A stretch of DNA of 64,000 nucleotides from Glycomyces sp040645615 (GTDB taxonomy: Bacteria > Actinomycetota > Actinomycetes > Mycobacteriales > Micromonosporaceae), in contig NZ_JBEYYO010000017.1 of NCBI RefSeq assembly GCF_040645615.1, positions 1 to 64,000 of the forward strand. The letters run 5' to 3'. Of this stretch, positions 42,904-51,388 are shown piece after piece. Below the pieces are notes generated by a model. That model did no database searches. It saw only the letters and a program-made list of their open reading frames with translations, and was not told the DNA's origin. Each line of letters begins with the position of its first letter. The first letter of the stretch is position 1. Position numbers and translations under genes: made by a program.

Positions 42904-43504
42904 TAAAACTGCGCCAGTCGTCGACTGCTACTTCGACCCGTCCTGCCCGTTCGCGTGGATCACCTCCCGCTGGCTCCTCGAAGTCGAGCGCCAGTACCAG
43001 ATCGACCTGCGCTTCAAGCTCATGAGCCTCTCGGTGCTCAACGAGGACCGCGAACTCGAACCCTGGTACCGCGAGTTCAACGACCGCGCCTGGGGCCCCG
43101 CCCGCGTCTGCGCCGCGGCCGCCGAAGCGCACGGCCCCGGCGTCCTCCGCGACCTCTACACCGCCCTCGGCACCCGCCTCCACACTGAGAGGAACAAGGA
43201 CCACCCGGCCGTCATCGCCGCGGCCCTCGCCGAGACCGGCCTCCCCGCGAGCCTCGCCGCCGCCGCGGACGCGAGCGCCCACGACGCCGCGCTGCGCGCC
43301 TCCCACGCCGAAAGCCAAGCCGCCGTAGGCGAGGAGACCGGCACCCCGGTCGTGGTCATCGACGGCACCGGCTTCTTCGGCCCCGTGCTCACCTCGACGC
43401 CCCGAGGCGAGGACGCGGTGCGCCTCTTCGCGTCCGTGCGGACCCTCGCCGGGCTCGGCGCGTTCGCCGAACTGAAGCGGAGCCGCGGTGCACTCGACTA
43501 CTAG
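42887..43504 (+). CDS. DsbA-family oxidoreductase, Rv2466c-like (mycothiol-dependent reductase type), monothiol
   Basis: A 205-residue thioredoxin-fold protein closely resembling mycobacterial Rv2466c. Shared features: DCYFDPSCPFAWITSRWLLE, MSLSVLNEDRELEPWYREFN, HAESQAAVGEETGTPVVVID and the closing ELKRSRG. Rv2466c has a CPWC active site and acts as a mycothiol-dependent nitroreductase/disulfide reductase. Here the motif is C20-P-F-A23, so the second cysteine is missing and a monothiol mechanism is needed. The ATG at 42887 has GGAAGG five bases upstream; a second in-frame ATG lies three codons later. It overlaps the MFS gene by 17 bases. Confidence 0.88.
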   Translation: MSSMEDKTAPVVDCYFDPSCPFAWITSRWLLEVERQYQIDLRFKLMSLSVLNEDRELEPWYREFNDRAWGPARVCAAAAEAHGPGVLRDLYTALGTRLHTERNKDHPAVIAAALAETGLPASLAAAADASAHDAALRASHAESQAAVGEETGTPVVVIDGTGFFGPVLTSTPRGEDAVRLFASVRTLAGLGAFAELKRSRGALDY

Positions 43505-44912
43505 GGCCCGCCGCCGCTTCATCGCCGCGAGCCTCGTGGACGCCGTCGGCGACGGCATCTACGTGCCCCTGACGATGCTGTTCGTCCACTCCCTCACCGG
43601 GCAGTCCCTCACCGCGATCGGCACCGGCCTCACCGTGGCCGGGCTCGGCGCGCTCGCGTCCATGCCCGCCGTCGGGGTCCTCATCGACCGCCACGGCGGC
43701 CGCCGCGTCTACATCGGCGCGCTCGCATTGCGAGCCGGCGGATTCGCGCTCTACCCGCTCGCCACCGGCTACCCGGCCTTCCTCGGGGTCGCGCTCATGG
43801 TCGCCGTCGCGATGTGGGCCTCGGCCCCCAGCCAGCAGTCCCTCATCGGCGACCTCGCCGCAGGCCCCGAACGCGAACGGCTCCTCGCCTGGAACCGCAG
43901 CCTCCGCAACGGCGGCATGGGCTTCGGCGCCGTGGCCGCCGCCGCGATGCTCGCCATCGACGGCCAGACCGGCTACCTCGCGGCCGCGTTCGCGCTGGCC
44001 GCGGCCTTCGGCGCCGCGGCGGTCCTGGTGGCCCTCGTCCCGGTCCCGCCTCCGGACGCCGCAGCGCGCTCCGATGCCGCGGGCGGCCCGCGCGACATTG
44101 AGCGCCACCGAGGCTTCGAGTCAACCGACGAGCGCGCGTCGCGGGGCCCGCGCGAGGTTGAGGGCCACCGAGGCCTCGAACCGGCCGACTCTCGCGCATC
44201 GCGCGGCCCGCGCCGCTCGCTCGGCGGGTCTCGCCCCGCCCCGCGCGGCGGCTATCGCCTCGTCCTCGCCGACCGGCCCTACCTGCGCATCACCGCGGCG
44301 AACTTCCTCATCTGCTTCGGGTACGTCACCCAGGCGATCGCGCTGCCGGTGTTCCTCACCCGCGACGCGGGCATCCCGGGCCCGATGGCGGGCGTGGTGT
44401 TCGCCGTCAACACCGTCCTGATCGCCGCGCTCGGGGTCCCGGTCGCGCGCCGCATGGCCCGCGCCAGGCGCGGCCGCGGCGCGGCTCTGGGCACGGTCGT
44501 GTTCGCGTTCTCGTTCGCGGCCTTCGGGTTCGTGCCCGCCCTCGGCGGCGGCACGGTCGCCGTGGTCGCGGTCCTGGCCTGCGCGGTCGTCTACACCGCG
44601 GCGGAGCTCATCCACTCCGCGCCCGCGCAGAGCCTCTCGATCGCCGCGGCCCCCGACGAGGCGCGCGGGCGCTACCTCTCGGTCTACCAGCTGTCCTGGG
44701 CCCTGTGCCGCACCGTCGCGCCCCTGGTCCTGGGACTGCTCCTCGACGCCGGGACGTGGCAGCTGTGGACCGTCCTCAGCGTCTCGGTCCTCACCGGCGG
44801 CCTCATCCTCCTGCGGACCGAACGGCACCTTCCCGCACACGTCGTCACCGTCTCTCGTCCGTCCACGGAGCGTGCCGAGTCGTGTACCCAGCCCGCCGCG
44901 AATCGGGCGTAG
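43488..44912 (+). CDS. MFS transporter with repeated central loop
   Basis: A 474-residue major facilitator of the MdtH/YfkF-like group, about 12 spans. The motif-A-like loop is VGVLIDRHGGRRVYIG. The cytoplasmic loop between halves (about residues 190-245) carries a tandem repeat built on GPR-x-x-E-x-HRG-x-E-x-x-D-x-RASR, read nearly twice with a further partial copy, which is unusual. It starts with GTG inside the previous gene, so the two are co-translated under the MarR operators. It is probably an exporter for the compound that induces MarR. Confidence 0.84.
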   Translation: MHSTTRARRRFIAASLVDAVGDGIYVPLTMLFVHSLTGQSLTAIGTGLTVAGLGALASMPAVGVLIDRHGGRRVYIGALALRAGGFALYPLATGYPAFLGVALMVAVAMWASAPSQQSLIGDLAAGPERERLLAWNRSLRNGGMGFGAVAAAAMLAIDGQTGYLAAAFALAAAFGAAAVLVALVPVPPPDAAARSDAAGGPRDIERHRGFESTDERASRGPREVEGHRGLEPADSRASRGPRRSLGGSRPAPRGGYRLVLADRPYLRITAANFLICFGYVTQAIALPVFLTRDAGIPGPMAGVVFAVNTVLIAALGVPVARRMARARRGRGAALGTVVFAFSFAAFGFVPALGGGTVAVVAVLACAVVYTAAELIHSAPAQSLSIAAAPDEARGRYLSVYQLSWALCRTVAPLVLGLLLDAGTWQLWTVLSVSVLTGGLILLRTERHLPAHVVTVSRPSTERAESCTQPAANRA

Positions 44913-44977
44913 CCTGAGCAGAGGGCCGCCTCACCGCCCTGAGGGGACGGCGGCCACCTCTCCGGAAGAAGGCGGCC

Positions 44978-47413
44978 ATGTCCAAAGTCCTCGTCACCCT
45001 CCGGCGCGCCGACGAGCGCGACGCCGTTCGCGACCTCATCGAAGACACCGGCGCCGAAGTCCTCGCCGAATACCCCGACACGCTCCTGGTCTCGGGGACC
45101 GCGAACCAGACCGGCGAGCTCGCCGCCGCGGGCCTGGAGACCGCCGCGCTGCCCGAGCAGCCCGTCCAGACCGCGGGCGCGTCCTTCGCGTTCGCCGCCG
45201 CGCTCACCGCGCAAGAGCGCGTGGCCCTCGCGCCCGAACCCGGCCGCACCGCCTACTACCTCGTCAAGCTCGTCGGCCCGCCCACCGCGGCCTGGCTCGA
45301 CGAGGTCAGCGAAGCGGGCGGCGACATCCACGGCAGTCTCTCGGGGTTCACACTGCTCGTCGGCGCGTTTCCCGAACGCGTGCAGGCGATCCGCGACCTG
45401 CCGCGCGTCGAGGACGTGACCCCCTACCGGCCCGCCATGAAGGTCTCCCCGAAGCTCCACCCCGCGCCCCGCCGCGACCTCGACGCGGCCTCCCTCGCCG
45501 CCGTCGACGCCGACGCGTTCACCGACGACGGCCTGGTCATGGTCGAAGTCGCCGTCTTCCCCGGCGAGGACACCGAGGCGCTCGCCGCGCACCTGCGCGA
45601 TAACGGCGGCACCGTCCTCACCCTCCTGCCGCGCACGCTCGTGGCCAGCGTGCCCCGCAACCGCATCACCGACCTCGCCGACCTCCAAGGCGTGCAGGCG
45701 ATCGTGCCGTACGCGTTCTCGCAGCCGAGCAACGACCGCGCCGCCGAGATCATGGGCGTGCCCGCCGACCACCGCTTCGAGGGCCTCACGCTCACCGGCG
45801 CGGGCCAGATCGTGGCCGTGGCCGACTCGGGCCTGGACAACGGCGACCCCGAGACCGTGCACCCCGACGTGCGCGGCCGCGTCGCCGGGATCTCGTCATG
45901 GCCCACTCGCAGCGTCCTGGGGCCCTTCACCAACGACGGGCCCGGCCACGACGACGGCCCCGCCGACGTCGAGTCCGGGCACGGCACCCACGTCACCGGC
46001 TCGGTCCTCGGCGACGGCGCCGCCGCCCGTGCCGCAGGAGCCGAACCCGTCCCCTCCGGCATCGCGCCCGGCGCCGAGGTGTTCTTCCAGGCCATCGCCC
46101 AGAAGGTCCGCTGGAAATCCCTCGCCGAGCTCGCCGCCGCGGGCCTCCAGCCGTTCACGTTCCCCTGGCCGCCACCGGCGTCGGGCCTGTACGGCATCCC
46201 CGGCGACATCGTCGAGCTGTTCGCCGAGGCCTACGCCGCCGGGGCCCGCGTCCACACCAACTCCTGGGGCGCGCCGCTCGCGGGGGAGTACAGCCAGAAC
46301 GCCCGCGCCGTCGACGAGTTCGCGTGGAGCCACCCCGACATGCTCGTGCTGTTCGCGGCGGGCAACGACGGCGAGGACGCCGACGCCGACGGCCAGATCG
46401 ACCCCGACTCGATGGGCTCGCCCGGCACCGCCAAGAACTGCCTCACCGTGGGCGCCACCGAGAACCGCCGCCCCTCCGGCTCCGACCCCGCGCCCGGCCT
46501 GGACCGCAACTGGAGCCAGTGGAGCGCCTACCCCAAGCTCGCCGAGGCCGGGCACGTCTCCGACGACCCCGACGGCATGGCCGCGTTCTCCTCGCGCGGC
46601 CCCACCGACGACCTGCGGATCAAACCCGACGTGGTCGCCCCCGGAACCAACGTCCTCTCGATGCTCACCTCCGTCTACTCCGGCGGCGGCGAACCGCTCT
46701 GGGGTCGCCTGGCCGAAGGCCACCCGCTGCGCGAGCACTACTGCTGGAGCGGCGGCACGAGCATGGCCACCCCGCTCGTGGCCGGAGCGGCCGCGCTGGT
46801 GCGCCAGCACCTCGCCGAGCACGGGCACCTGGAGGACGGAAGGCGCCCATCCGGGGCGCTCCTCAAGGCGCTCTTGGTCAACGGCTCGGTCGCCATCCCC
46901 GGCCAGTACCCCGGCGAGGTCCCCGAGGGCCCGAACCCGGTGAGCGGCTTCGGCCGCGTCGACGTGGCCCGCACGGTCGGCCCCGCGCACCGCACCCGCT
47001 TCGCCGACGCCCCCGGCCACGCCGTCGCCACCGGCGAGATCCGCGCCTTCCGCATCGAGGCCGCCGACCCCGAACAGCCGCTGAAGATCACGCTCGCCTG
47101 GACCGACGCGCCCGCGCTCGAAGGCCTCGGCGGCATCGTCAACGGCCTGTACCTGCAATTGGAGACGCCCTCGGGCGACGTCCTCGACTGGGACGGCGGC
47201 ACGCCCACGAGGGTCACCAACAACGTCCAGCAGATTACCGTTCCCCAGCCCGAGGACGGCGTCTACACGATCCGCGTGCGCGGCGTCTCGATCACCCAGC
47301 ACTCCCCGGGCGCGGCCGAAGGCCTGCGCCAGGACTTCGCGCTGGCCGCCGCGAACGCGATCGCGGAGGGCGTCGAGAACGGCCCGCTGGCCCCGATGGA
47401 CCCGGTCGCCTGA
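44978..47413 (+). CDS. S8 (subtilisin-type) serine peptidase
   Basis: An 811-residue subtilase. Catalytic residues are visible: D283 in VAVADSGLD, H335 in GHGTHVTG, S595 in SGGTSMATPL, and oxyanion N428 in VHTNSWG. The first 250 residues hold two inhibitor-like/repeat halves rather than a standard propeptide. After the catalytic domain (about 265-665) comes a beta-sandwich (about 680-790) similar to proprotein-convertase-type domains. There is no signal peptide or membrane span at the N-terminus (MSKVLVTLRR), so it appears cytoplasmic or exported by another route. The target is unknown. Confidence 0.88.
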   Translation: MSKVLVTLRRADERDAVRDLIEDTGAEVLAEYPDTLLVSGTANQTGELAAAGLETAALPEQPVQTAGASFAFAAALTAQERVALAPEPGRTAYYLVKLVGPPTAAWLDEVSEAGGDIHGSLSGFTLLVGAFPERVQAIRDLPRVEDVTPYRPAMKVSPKLHPAPRRDLDAASLAAVDADAFTDDGLVMVEVAVFPGEDTEALAAHLRDNGGTVLTLLPRTLVASVPRNRITDLADLQGVQAIVPYAFSQPSNDRAAEIMGVPADHRFEGLTLTGAGQIVAVADSGLDNGDPETVHPDVRGRVAGISSWPTRSVLGPFTNDGPGHDDGPADVESGHGTHVTGSVLGDGAAARAAGAEPVPSGIAPGAEVFFQAIAQKVRWKSLAELAAAGLQPFTFPWPPPASGLYGIPGDIVELFAEAYAAGARVHTNSWGAPLAGEYSQNARAVDEFAWSHPDMLVLFAAGNDGEDADADGQIDPDSMGSPGTAKNCLTVGATENRRPSGSDPAPGLDRNWSQWSAYPKLAEAGHVSDDPDGMAAFSSRGPTDDLRIKPDVVAPGTNVLSMLTSVYSGGGEPLWGRLAEGHPLREHYCWSGGTSMATPLVAGAAALVRQHLAEHGHLEDGRRPSGALLKALLVNGSVAIPGQYPGEVPEGPNPVSGFGRVDVARTVGPAHRTRFADAPGHAVATGEIRAFRIEAADPEQPLKITLAWTDAPALEGLGGIVNGLYLQLETPSGDVLDWDGGTPTRVTNNVQQITVPQPEDGVYTIRVRGVSITQHSPGAAEGLRQDFALAAANAIAEGVENGPLAPMDPVA

Positions 47414-47419
47414 CGCTGA

Positions 47420-47440
47420 ATCCTATAGGATATATCCTAT
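47420..47440. repeat. Overlapping perfect palindromes between convergent genes
   Basis: ATCCTATAGGAT (47420-47431) overlaps ATAGGATATATCCTAT (47425-47440), an AT-rich island in GC-rich DNA. It lies just past the peptidase stop and at the end of the convergent gene. It uses the same TCCTA/TAGGA arms as the predicted Rrf2 sites but with different spacing, so it is not counted as one of them. It may be a terminator or a binding site. Confidence 0.5.
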
Positions 47441-47760
47441 ATGGTCGTTTCGGGTACGAGCGGCGCTCGGTCGAGCACTTCGACGTACACGATCCGCTCG
47501 TACACCACGTCGAGGATGAGCTCGCCCTCAGCGGGGGCGAGCACCACGTTCCGGTGGCCCGGCCCGTACGGGGTCCCCGGCGGGTGGGCCGAGGTCCGGA
47601 AGGACTGGCAGAAGTCGTCCCCGCACTCGCACGACGCGAACAGCCGCAGGTCCGGCACCTCCCGCGCGAGCGTCCGCTCGCCCGCCTCGGCGAGCAGGCG
47701 CGCCAGCTCCGCGACCAGGTCCGGGTAGACCTCGCGCACCAGCGGCGGTTCCTCATCCAT
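47437..47760 (-). CDS. Small conserved hypothetical protein with Cys-x-Cys motif
   Basis: A 107-residue cytoplasmic protein. It begins MDEEPPLVREVYPDLVAELA and contains FASCECGDDFCQSFRT, a cysteine cluster (CxC-x4-C) that could bind metal. The tail is strand-rich (NVVLAPAEGELILDVVYERI). A longer version from GTG at 47787 (116 residues) is possible and has a purine-rich stretch before it. I do not recognise a characterised family; nothing nearby indicates its role. Confidence 0.6.
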   Translation of the reverse strand: MDEEPPLVREVYPDLVAELARLLAEAGERTLAREVPDLRLFASCECGDDFCQSFRTSAHPPGTPYGPGHRNVVLAPAEGELILDVVYERIVYVEVLDRAPLVPETTI

Positions 47761-47843
47761 AAGGGCCGAGCTTACTGAGCCCGCCACCGCCCCGCACTCC
47801 CCATTTCAGCTACCGTTGCGAGCCCCGACCGAAGGAGCCCGCC

Positions 47844-48386
47844 ATCACCGCACCGATCCCGCCCTGCGAAGTCCTGCTCATCGGCGGCCGCTCGGGCGTC
47901 GGCAAGTCCTCCGTGGCCTACGAAGTCGCGAACCTCCTGCGCCAGAGCGAGATCGCTCACGCGTTCATCGAAGGGGACTTCCTCGACCACGTGCACCCCG
48001 CCCCCGAGGGCGACCCGCACCGGACGCAGATCACCGCCCGGAACCTCGCCGCCGTCTGGGCCAACTACCGCGAGGTCGGGCAGCGCCGCCTCGTGTACTG
48101 CAACACCGTCGCCGTCCTCGAAGCCGACATGATCACCGGCGCGATGGGCGGCCCCGTGACCGCGGTCGGGGCCCTGCTCACCGCCACCGACGCCACCGCC
48201 ACGGCGCGCCTGGGCGCCCGCGAGACCGGGTCCGAACTCGAATCGCACCTCGAGCGCAGCGCCAGAGCCGCCGAGTTCCTCGACCGGAAGACCCCCGACT
48301 GGGTCCACCGGGTCGCCACCGACGACCGCACCGTCCGCGAGGTCGCCGAGGACGTCCTCGCCCGCACCACTTGGACCGGGGCATGA
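47844..48386 (+). CDS. P-loop nucleotide kinase-like protein with apparent ATC start
   Basis: A 180-residue small ATPase/kinase. The Walker A motif GGRSGVGKSS lies about 15 residues from the start, followed by FIEGDFLDHVHPAPEGD and an adenylate-kinase-like layout; it resembles the broad AAA_33/shikimate-kinase-like group. The P-loop lies upstream of the first in-frame GTG (47913), and no ATG, GTG or TTG is available nearer. AAGGAG sits 7 bases before an ATC codon at 47844, the only sensible start. Initiation at ATC, or a base error, must be invoked. The end overlaps the next gene (ATGA). Confidence 0.68.
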   Translation: MTAPIPPCEVLLIGGRSGVGKSSVAYEVANLLRQSEIAHAFIEGDFLDHVHPAPEGDPHRTQITARNLAAVWANYREVGQRRLVYCNTVAVLEADMITGAMGGPVTAVGALLTATDATATARLGARETGSELESHLERSARAAEFLDRKTPDWVHRVATDDRTVREVAEDVLARTTWTGA

Positions 48387-49234
48387 TCGAGGAGTACTTC
48401 GAACCGCTCGGGGCCAGAGGATTCGCGCACATCCGGGACCTCTCGGACGGGCGCGGCATCGGCGTCGGAGCGGACGAGGCGGTCATCCTCGTCTCCGTCG
48501 TCAAGCTGTTCATCGCATGGGAGTTCCGGACGCAGGTCGAGGAAGGCCTCATCGACCCGCGCACGCCCGTCAAGGTCACCGCCGCCGACCGGCTCGGCGG
48601 GACCGGGACCGCCGGGTTCAGGTACGACGCCGAAGTGGCCGTGTGGGACCTCGCGCGCCTGATGATGGAGGTCTCCGACAGCACCGCCGCCGACCTCGTC
48701 GCCTCGCGGATCGGCATCGGGGCGCTGCGGAGCCTGCCGAGTCGGCTGGGCCTGGAGCGGACCCGGCTCTTCGGGCCGCCGCGCACCGTCCTCGAAGCGG
48801 TCGCCCGCGACCTCGACGTCTCCGACCTCGAAGCCCTCGCCCACGTGCTCGCCTCCGGCTCGGTCTCCAACGCCGAACTGCGCGCCACCTCCGCGTGGGA
48901 CCCCATGCGCACCAACGTGTCCACACCCGCCGACCTCACCGCGTTCCTGCGCCACGCGTGGCACGGGCCCGCCCCGGTCGCCGCCGACCTCCGCGAATGG
49001 ATGTCCCGCCAGCTCACCGGCAGGCTCTCGCGCCTGGCCCCCAGCGAAGTCGAGGTCTTCGGGCGCACCGCCTCCCTGCCCGGCTGGCGGGGCGAGGTCG
49101 CGGTCTGGGAGTGGCCCGACGGGCGCAGGCACGCGATCGCCGTGTTCGCGCAGTTCACCCGCGACAACGCGCGCGAAGTCGAACTCGCGATGAGCCGCGC
49201 CGCACTCGCGCTGACCGAGCGGCTCGGTCAGTAG
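48383..49234 (+). CDS. Class A beta-lactamase-fold serine hydrolase
   Basis: A 283-residue protein with the penicillin-recognising fold. S38-V-V-K41 gives the SxxK catalytic pair, S98-D-S the SDN-like element, and R228-T-A replaces the usual K-T-G triad. No signal peptide is present, so it would stay in the cytoplasm, unlike true beta-lactamases. It is translationally coupled to the kinase-like gene (ATGA). The changes from SDN and KTG make antibiotic hydrolysis doubtful; it may act on another amide or ester. Its end overlaps the stop of the truncated LysR gene. Confidence 0.78.
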   Translation: MIEEYFEPLGARGFAHIRDLSDGRGIGVGADEAVILVSVVKLFIAWEFRTQVEEGLIDPRTPVKVTAADRLGGTGTAGFRYDAEVAVWDLARLMMEVSDSTAADLVASRIGIGALRSLPSRLGLERTRLFGPPRTVLEAVARDLDVSDLEALAHVLASGSVSNAELRATSAWDPMRTNVSTPADLTAFLRHAWHGPAPVAADLREWMSRQLTGRLSRLAPSEVEVFGRTASLPGWRGEVAVWEWPDGRRHAIAVFAQFTRDNAREVELAMSRAALALTERLGQ

Positions 49235-49536
49235 ATCTCGGTCCACGGTCGCGGCGGGTCGACCGGGTCGGCCGCCGCCGCGCGCAGCACCAGGGTCCGC
49301 ATCCTTTGATGCTGCTTGAGCAGACCCGGGGCCTCCCGCATGAGCACGTGCCCGGCGGGCGTGAGCTGCACCTGGCCGCCGGTGCGGTCGAACAGGTCCG
49401 CGCCGAGTTCCTTCTCCAGGCGGCGGATGCGCTGGCTCAGCGGCGGCTGCTCCATGCCGAGGCGCTCGGCGGCCCGGCCGAAGTGACGTTCTTCACCTAC
49501 CGCCAGGAAACACTCCAAGTGCCGCATGATGTCCAC
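49228..49536 (-). CDS. Truncated LysR-type protein (DNA-binding domain only)
   Basis: A 102-residue protein consisting of a LysR helix-turn-helix domain: MRHLECFLAVGEERHFGRAA, then ERLGMEQPPLSQRIRRLEKE and the linker helix. The roughly 200-residue effector-binding domain of the family is absent; the frame ends a few residues after the linker. The stop overlaps the convergent hydrolase gene, so the 3' part may have been deleted by rearrangement. A stand-alone HTH could still bind DNA, perhaps the 83-base divergent gap before the metallo-hydrolase genes, but a decaying remnant is equally likely. Confidence 0.75.
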   Translation of the reverse strand: MDIMRHLECFLAVGEERHFGRAAERLGMEQPPLSQRIRRLEKELGADLFDRTGGQVQLTPAGHVLMREAPGLLKQHQRMRTLVLRAAAADPVDPPRPWTEIY

Positions 49537-49619
49537 GCGGCAACGATATCAACGCCCGTATCACCCGATGCGCGTGTTGATATTGGACAGCCCGGCCCGG
49601 CCGGGCTTGACTGTGCCGC

Positions 49620-50564
49620 ATGACCAGAACCGACGACTCCACACCCGCCGTGCGCCGCCGCGGCCTGCTCAAGGGCACCGGCGTGGCCGCCGTGGCCGCA
49701 GCCGCCACCGGCGGCGGCATCGTGGCCGCGCAGGCCGCAGGATCGACCGTGTCGCTGCGCTGGCTCGGCACGAACGCGTGGGAGTTCACCACCGAGACCG
49801 CCACAGTGCTCATCGACCCGTGGGTGAGCCGCTTCCCGACCGGCGCCTACACCGAGGACGGCTTCGACCCCGAGACCCGGATCGAGGTGTACGAGGACGT
49901 CATCGACGAGCACCTGCCGAAGGCCGACACGATCCTGGTGACGCACGGACACTGGGACCACATCGCCGACGTGCCCTACCTCGCCGAGAAGACCGGCGCG
50001 ACGGTGCTCGGCACCGAGACCCACCTGAACCTGCTGCGCGCCATGGGCGCCCCTGAAGGCCAGCTCTCGCAGGTCGTGGGCGGCGAGAAGTACCAGTTCG
50101 ACGGCTACACCGTCGAGGTCTTCCGCTCCTCGCATTCGGCCAGCGGCGAGCACAAGACCATCCTGTTCGGCGGCACCCGCCCCGGAAGCGTCCCCAAGCG
50201 CCCCAAGAAGATCAAGGACCTCGTGGAAGGCGGCAGCCTCACGTTCCTGCTCGACTTCGGCGGCGTCTCGTTCTTCAACATCGGTTCGGCGAGCTTCCAC
50301 GAGCGCGAGATCGCTGGGCTGCGGCCCACGGTCCTGTTCATGCAGCCCGGCGGCGGCTACACGCCCGACTACGTCGAGCGCCTGCTGGAGGCCACCGGCT
50401 TCCCGCCGTACGTGGTCGCGACCCACTGGGACGACTTCGACCAGCCCCTGACCGAACCGGCCGTGGTCGGCGCGGACTGGGCCCCGATCCGCGACCGGGT
50501 CGCCGCCGCGAGTCCCGACTCCGAATTCCTCGTCATCGACCACCTGGAGCGCCATGACTTCTGA
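49620..50564 (+). CDS. Tat-exported metallo-beta-lactamase-fold hydrolase
   Basis: A 314-residue MBL-fold protein. The N-terminus carries a twin-arginine signal (VRRRGLLKGTGVAAVAAAAT then an AQA cleavage site near residue 39), so it is exported folded. The metal site THGHWDHI and later H residues (SSHSASGEHK, ATHWDD) fit a dinuclear zinc hydrolase. It overlaps by 11 bases a downstream paralogue that lacks the signal. Closest in style to the UlaG/lactonase-like group; the substrate is unknown. Confidence 0.85.
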   Translation: MTRTDDSTPAVRRRGLLKGTGVAAVAAAATGGGIVAAQAAGSTVSLRWLGTNAWEFTTETATVLIDPWVSRFPTGAYTEDGFDPETRIEVYEDVIDEHLPKADTILVTHGHWDHIADVPYLAEKTGATVLGTETHLNLLRAMGAPEGQLSQVVGGEKYQFDGYTVEVFRSSHSASGEHKTILFGGTRPGSVPKRPKKIKDLVEGGSLTFLLDFGGVSFFNIGSASFHEREIAGLRPTVLFMQPGGGYTPDYVERLLEATGFPPYVVATHWDDFDQPLTEPAVVGADWAPIRDRVAAASPDSEFLVIDHLERHDF

Positions 50565-51387
50565 GGTCACCGTCCGCTGGCTGGGCACGAACGCTTGGGA
50601 GCTGACCGGGAACGGGGCCACCGTCCTGATCGACCCGTACGTCTCCCGCACCTACACCGGGGCCACGAAGGAGGGCCAGTTCAACCCGGACACGCCGATC
50701 ACCGTGGACGAGAGCGCGATCGACGAGCACATCGGCGCGGCCGACTCGATCCTCATCACCCACGCGCACTTCGACCACATCGCCGACGTCCCGTACGTCG
50801 CCGAGAAGACCGGCGCGACCGTCCTGGGCACCGAGACGCACCTGAACCTCCTGCGCGCCTTGGACACTCCCGAAGGCCAGCTCTCGCAGGTCGGCGGCGG
50901 CGAGCTCTACTCGTTCGACGGCTACACCGTGGAGGTCTTCCGCTCCTCGCACGGCGTCTCCGGCAAGCACAAGAACCTGCTGTTCCCGGGCACGCTCCCC
51001 GGGCCGGTCCCGGGGCGCCCCAAGACGATCAGGGACCTGGTGGAAGGCGGCAGCCTCGCCTACCTGGTGACCTTCGGGTCGGTGTCGCTGTTCTTCAACG
51101 GCACCCCGGCGTTCCACGAGCGCGAGATCGCCGGGCTGCGGCCCACGGTCCTGTTCATGCAGGGCCCCAACCCGCACTACCCGGACTACGAGCCGCGCAT
51201 GATGGCCGCGACCGGCTACCCGCCGTACGTCATCCCGACGCACTGGGACGACTACGAGGAGCCGCTGACCGACCCGGCGATCGACATGTTCGGCGCCGAG
51301 GCGCTCGGGCGGACGCTCGCCGAGGTCAGCCCGGACTCGCAGTACGTGATGCTCGACCATCTGGAGTCGTTCACGATCGAGGCGTGA
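50554..51387 (+). CDS. Cytosolic metallo-beta-lactamase-fold paralogue
   Basis: A 277-residue MBL-fold protein strongly similar to the preceding gene product along its length. Shared are WLGTNAWE, VLIDP-VSR, IADVPY-AEKTGATVLGTETH and FHEREIAGLRPTVLFMQ. It has no signal peptide. The metal motif is THAHFDHI. The ATG lies inside the upstream gene, so the pair is co-translated. A tandem duplication is followed by gain or loss of the Tat signal, giving one enzyme outside and one inside. Substrate unknown. Confidence 0.85.
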   Translation: MTSEVTVRWLGTNAWELTGNGATVLIDPYVSRTYTGATKEGQFNPDTPITVDESAIDEHIGAADSILITHAHFDHIADVPYVAEKTGATVLGTETHLNLLRALDTPEGQLSQVGGGELYSFDGYTVEVFRSSHGVSGKHKNLLFPGTLPGPVPGRPKTIRDLVEGGSLAYLVTFGSVSLFFNGTPAFHEREIAGLRPTVLFMQGPNPHYPDYEPRMMAATGYPPYVIPTHWDDYEEPLTDPAIDMFGAEALGRTLAEVSPDSQYVMLDHLESFTIEA

Positions 51388-51388
51388 G

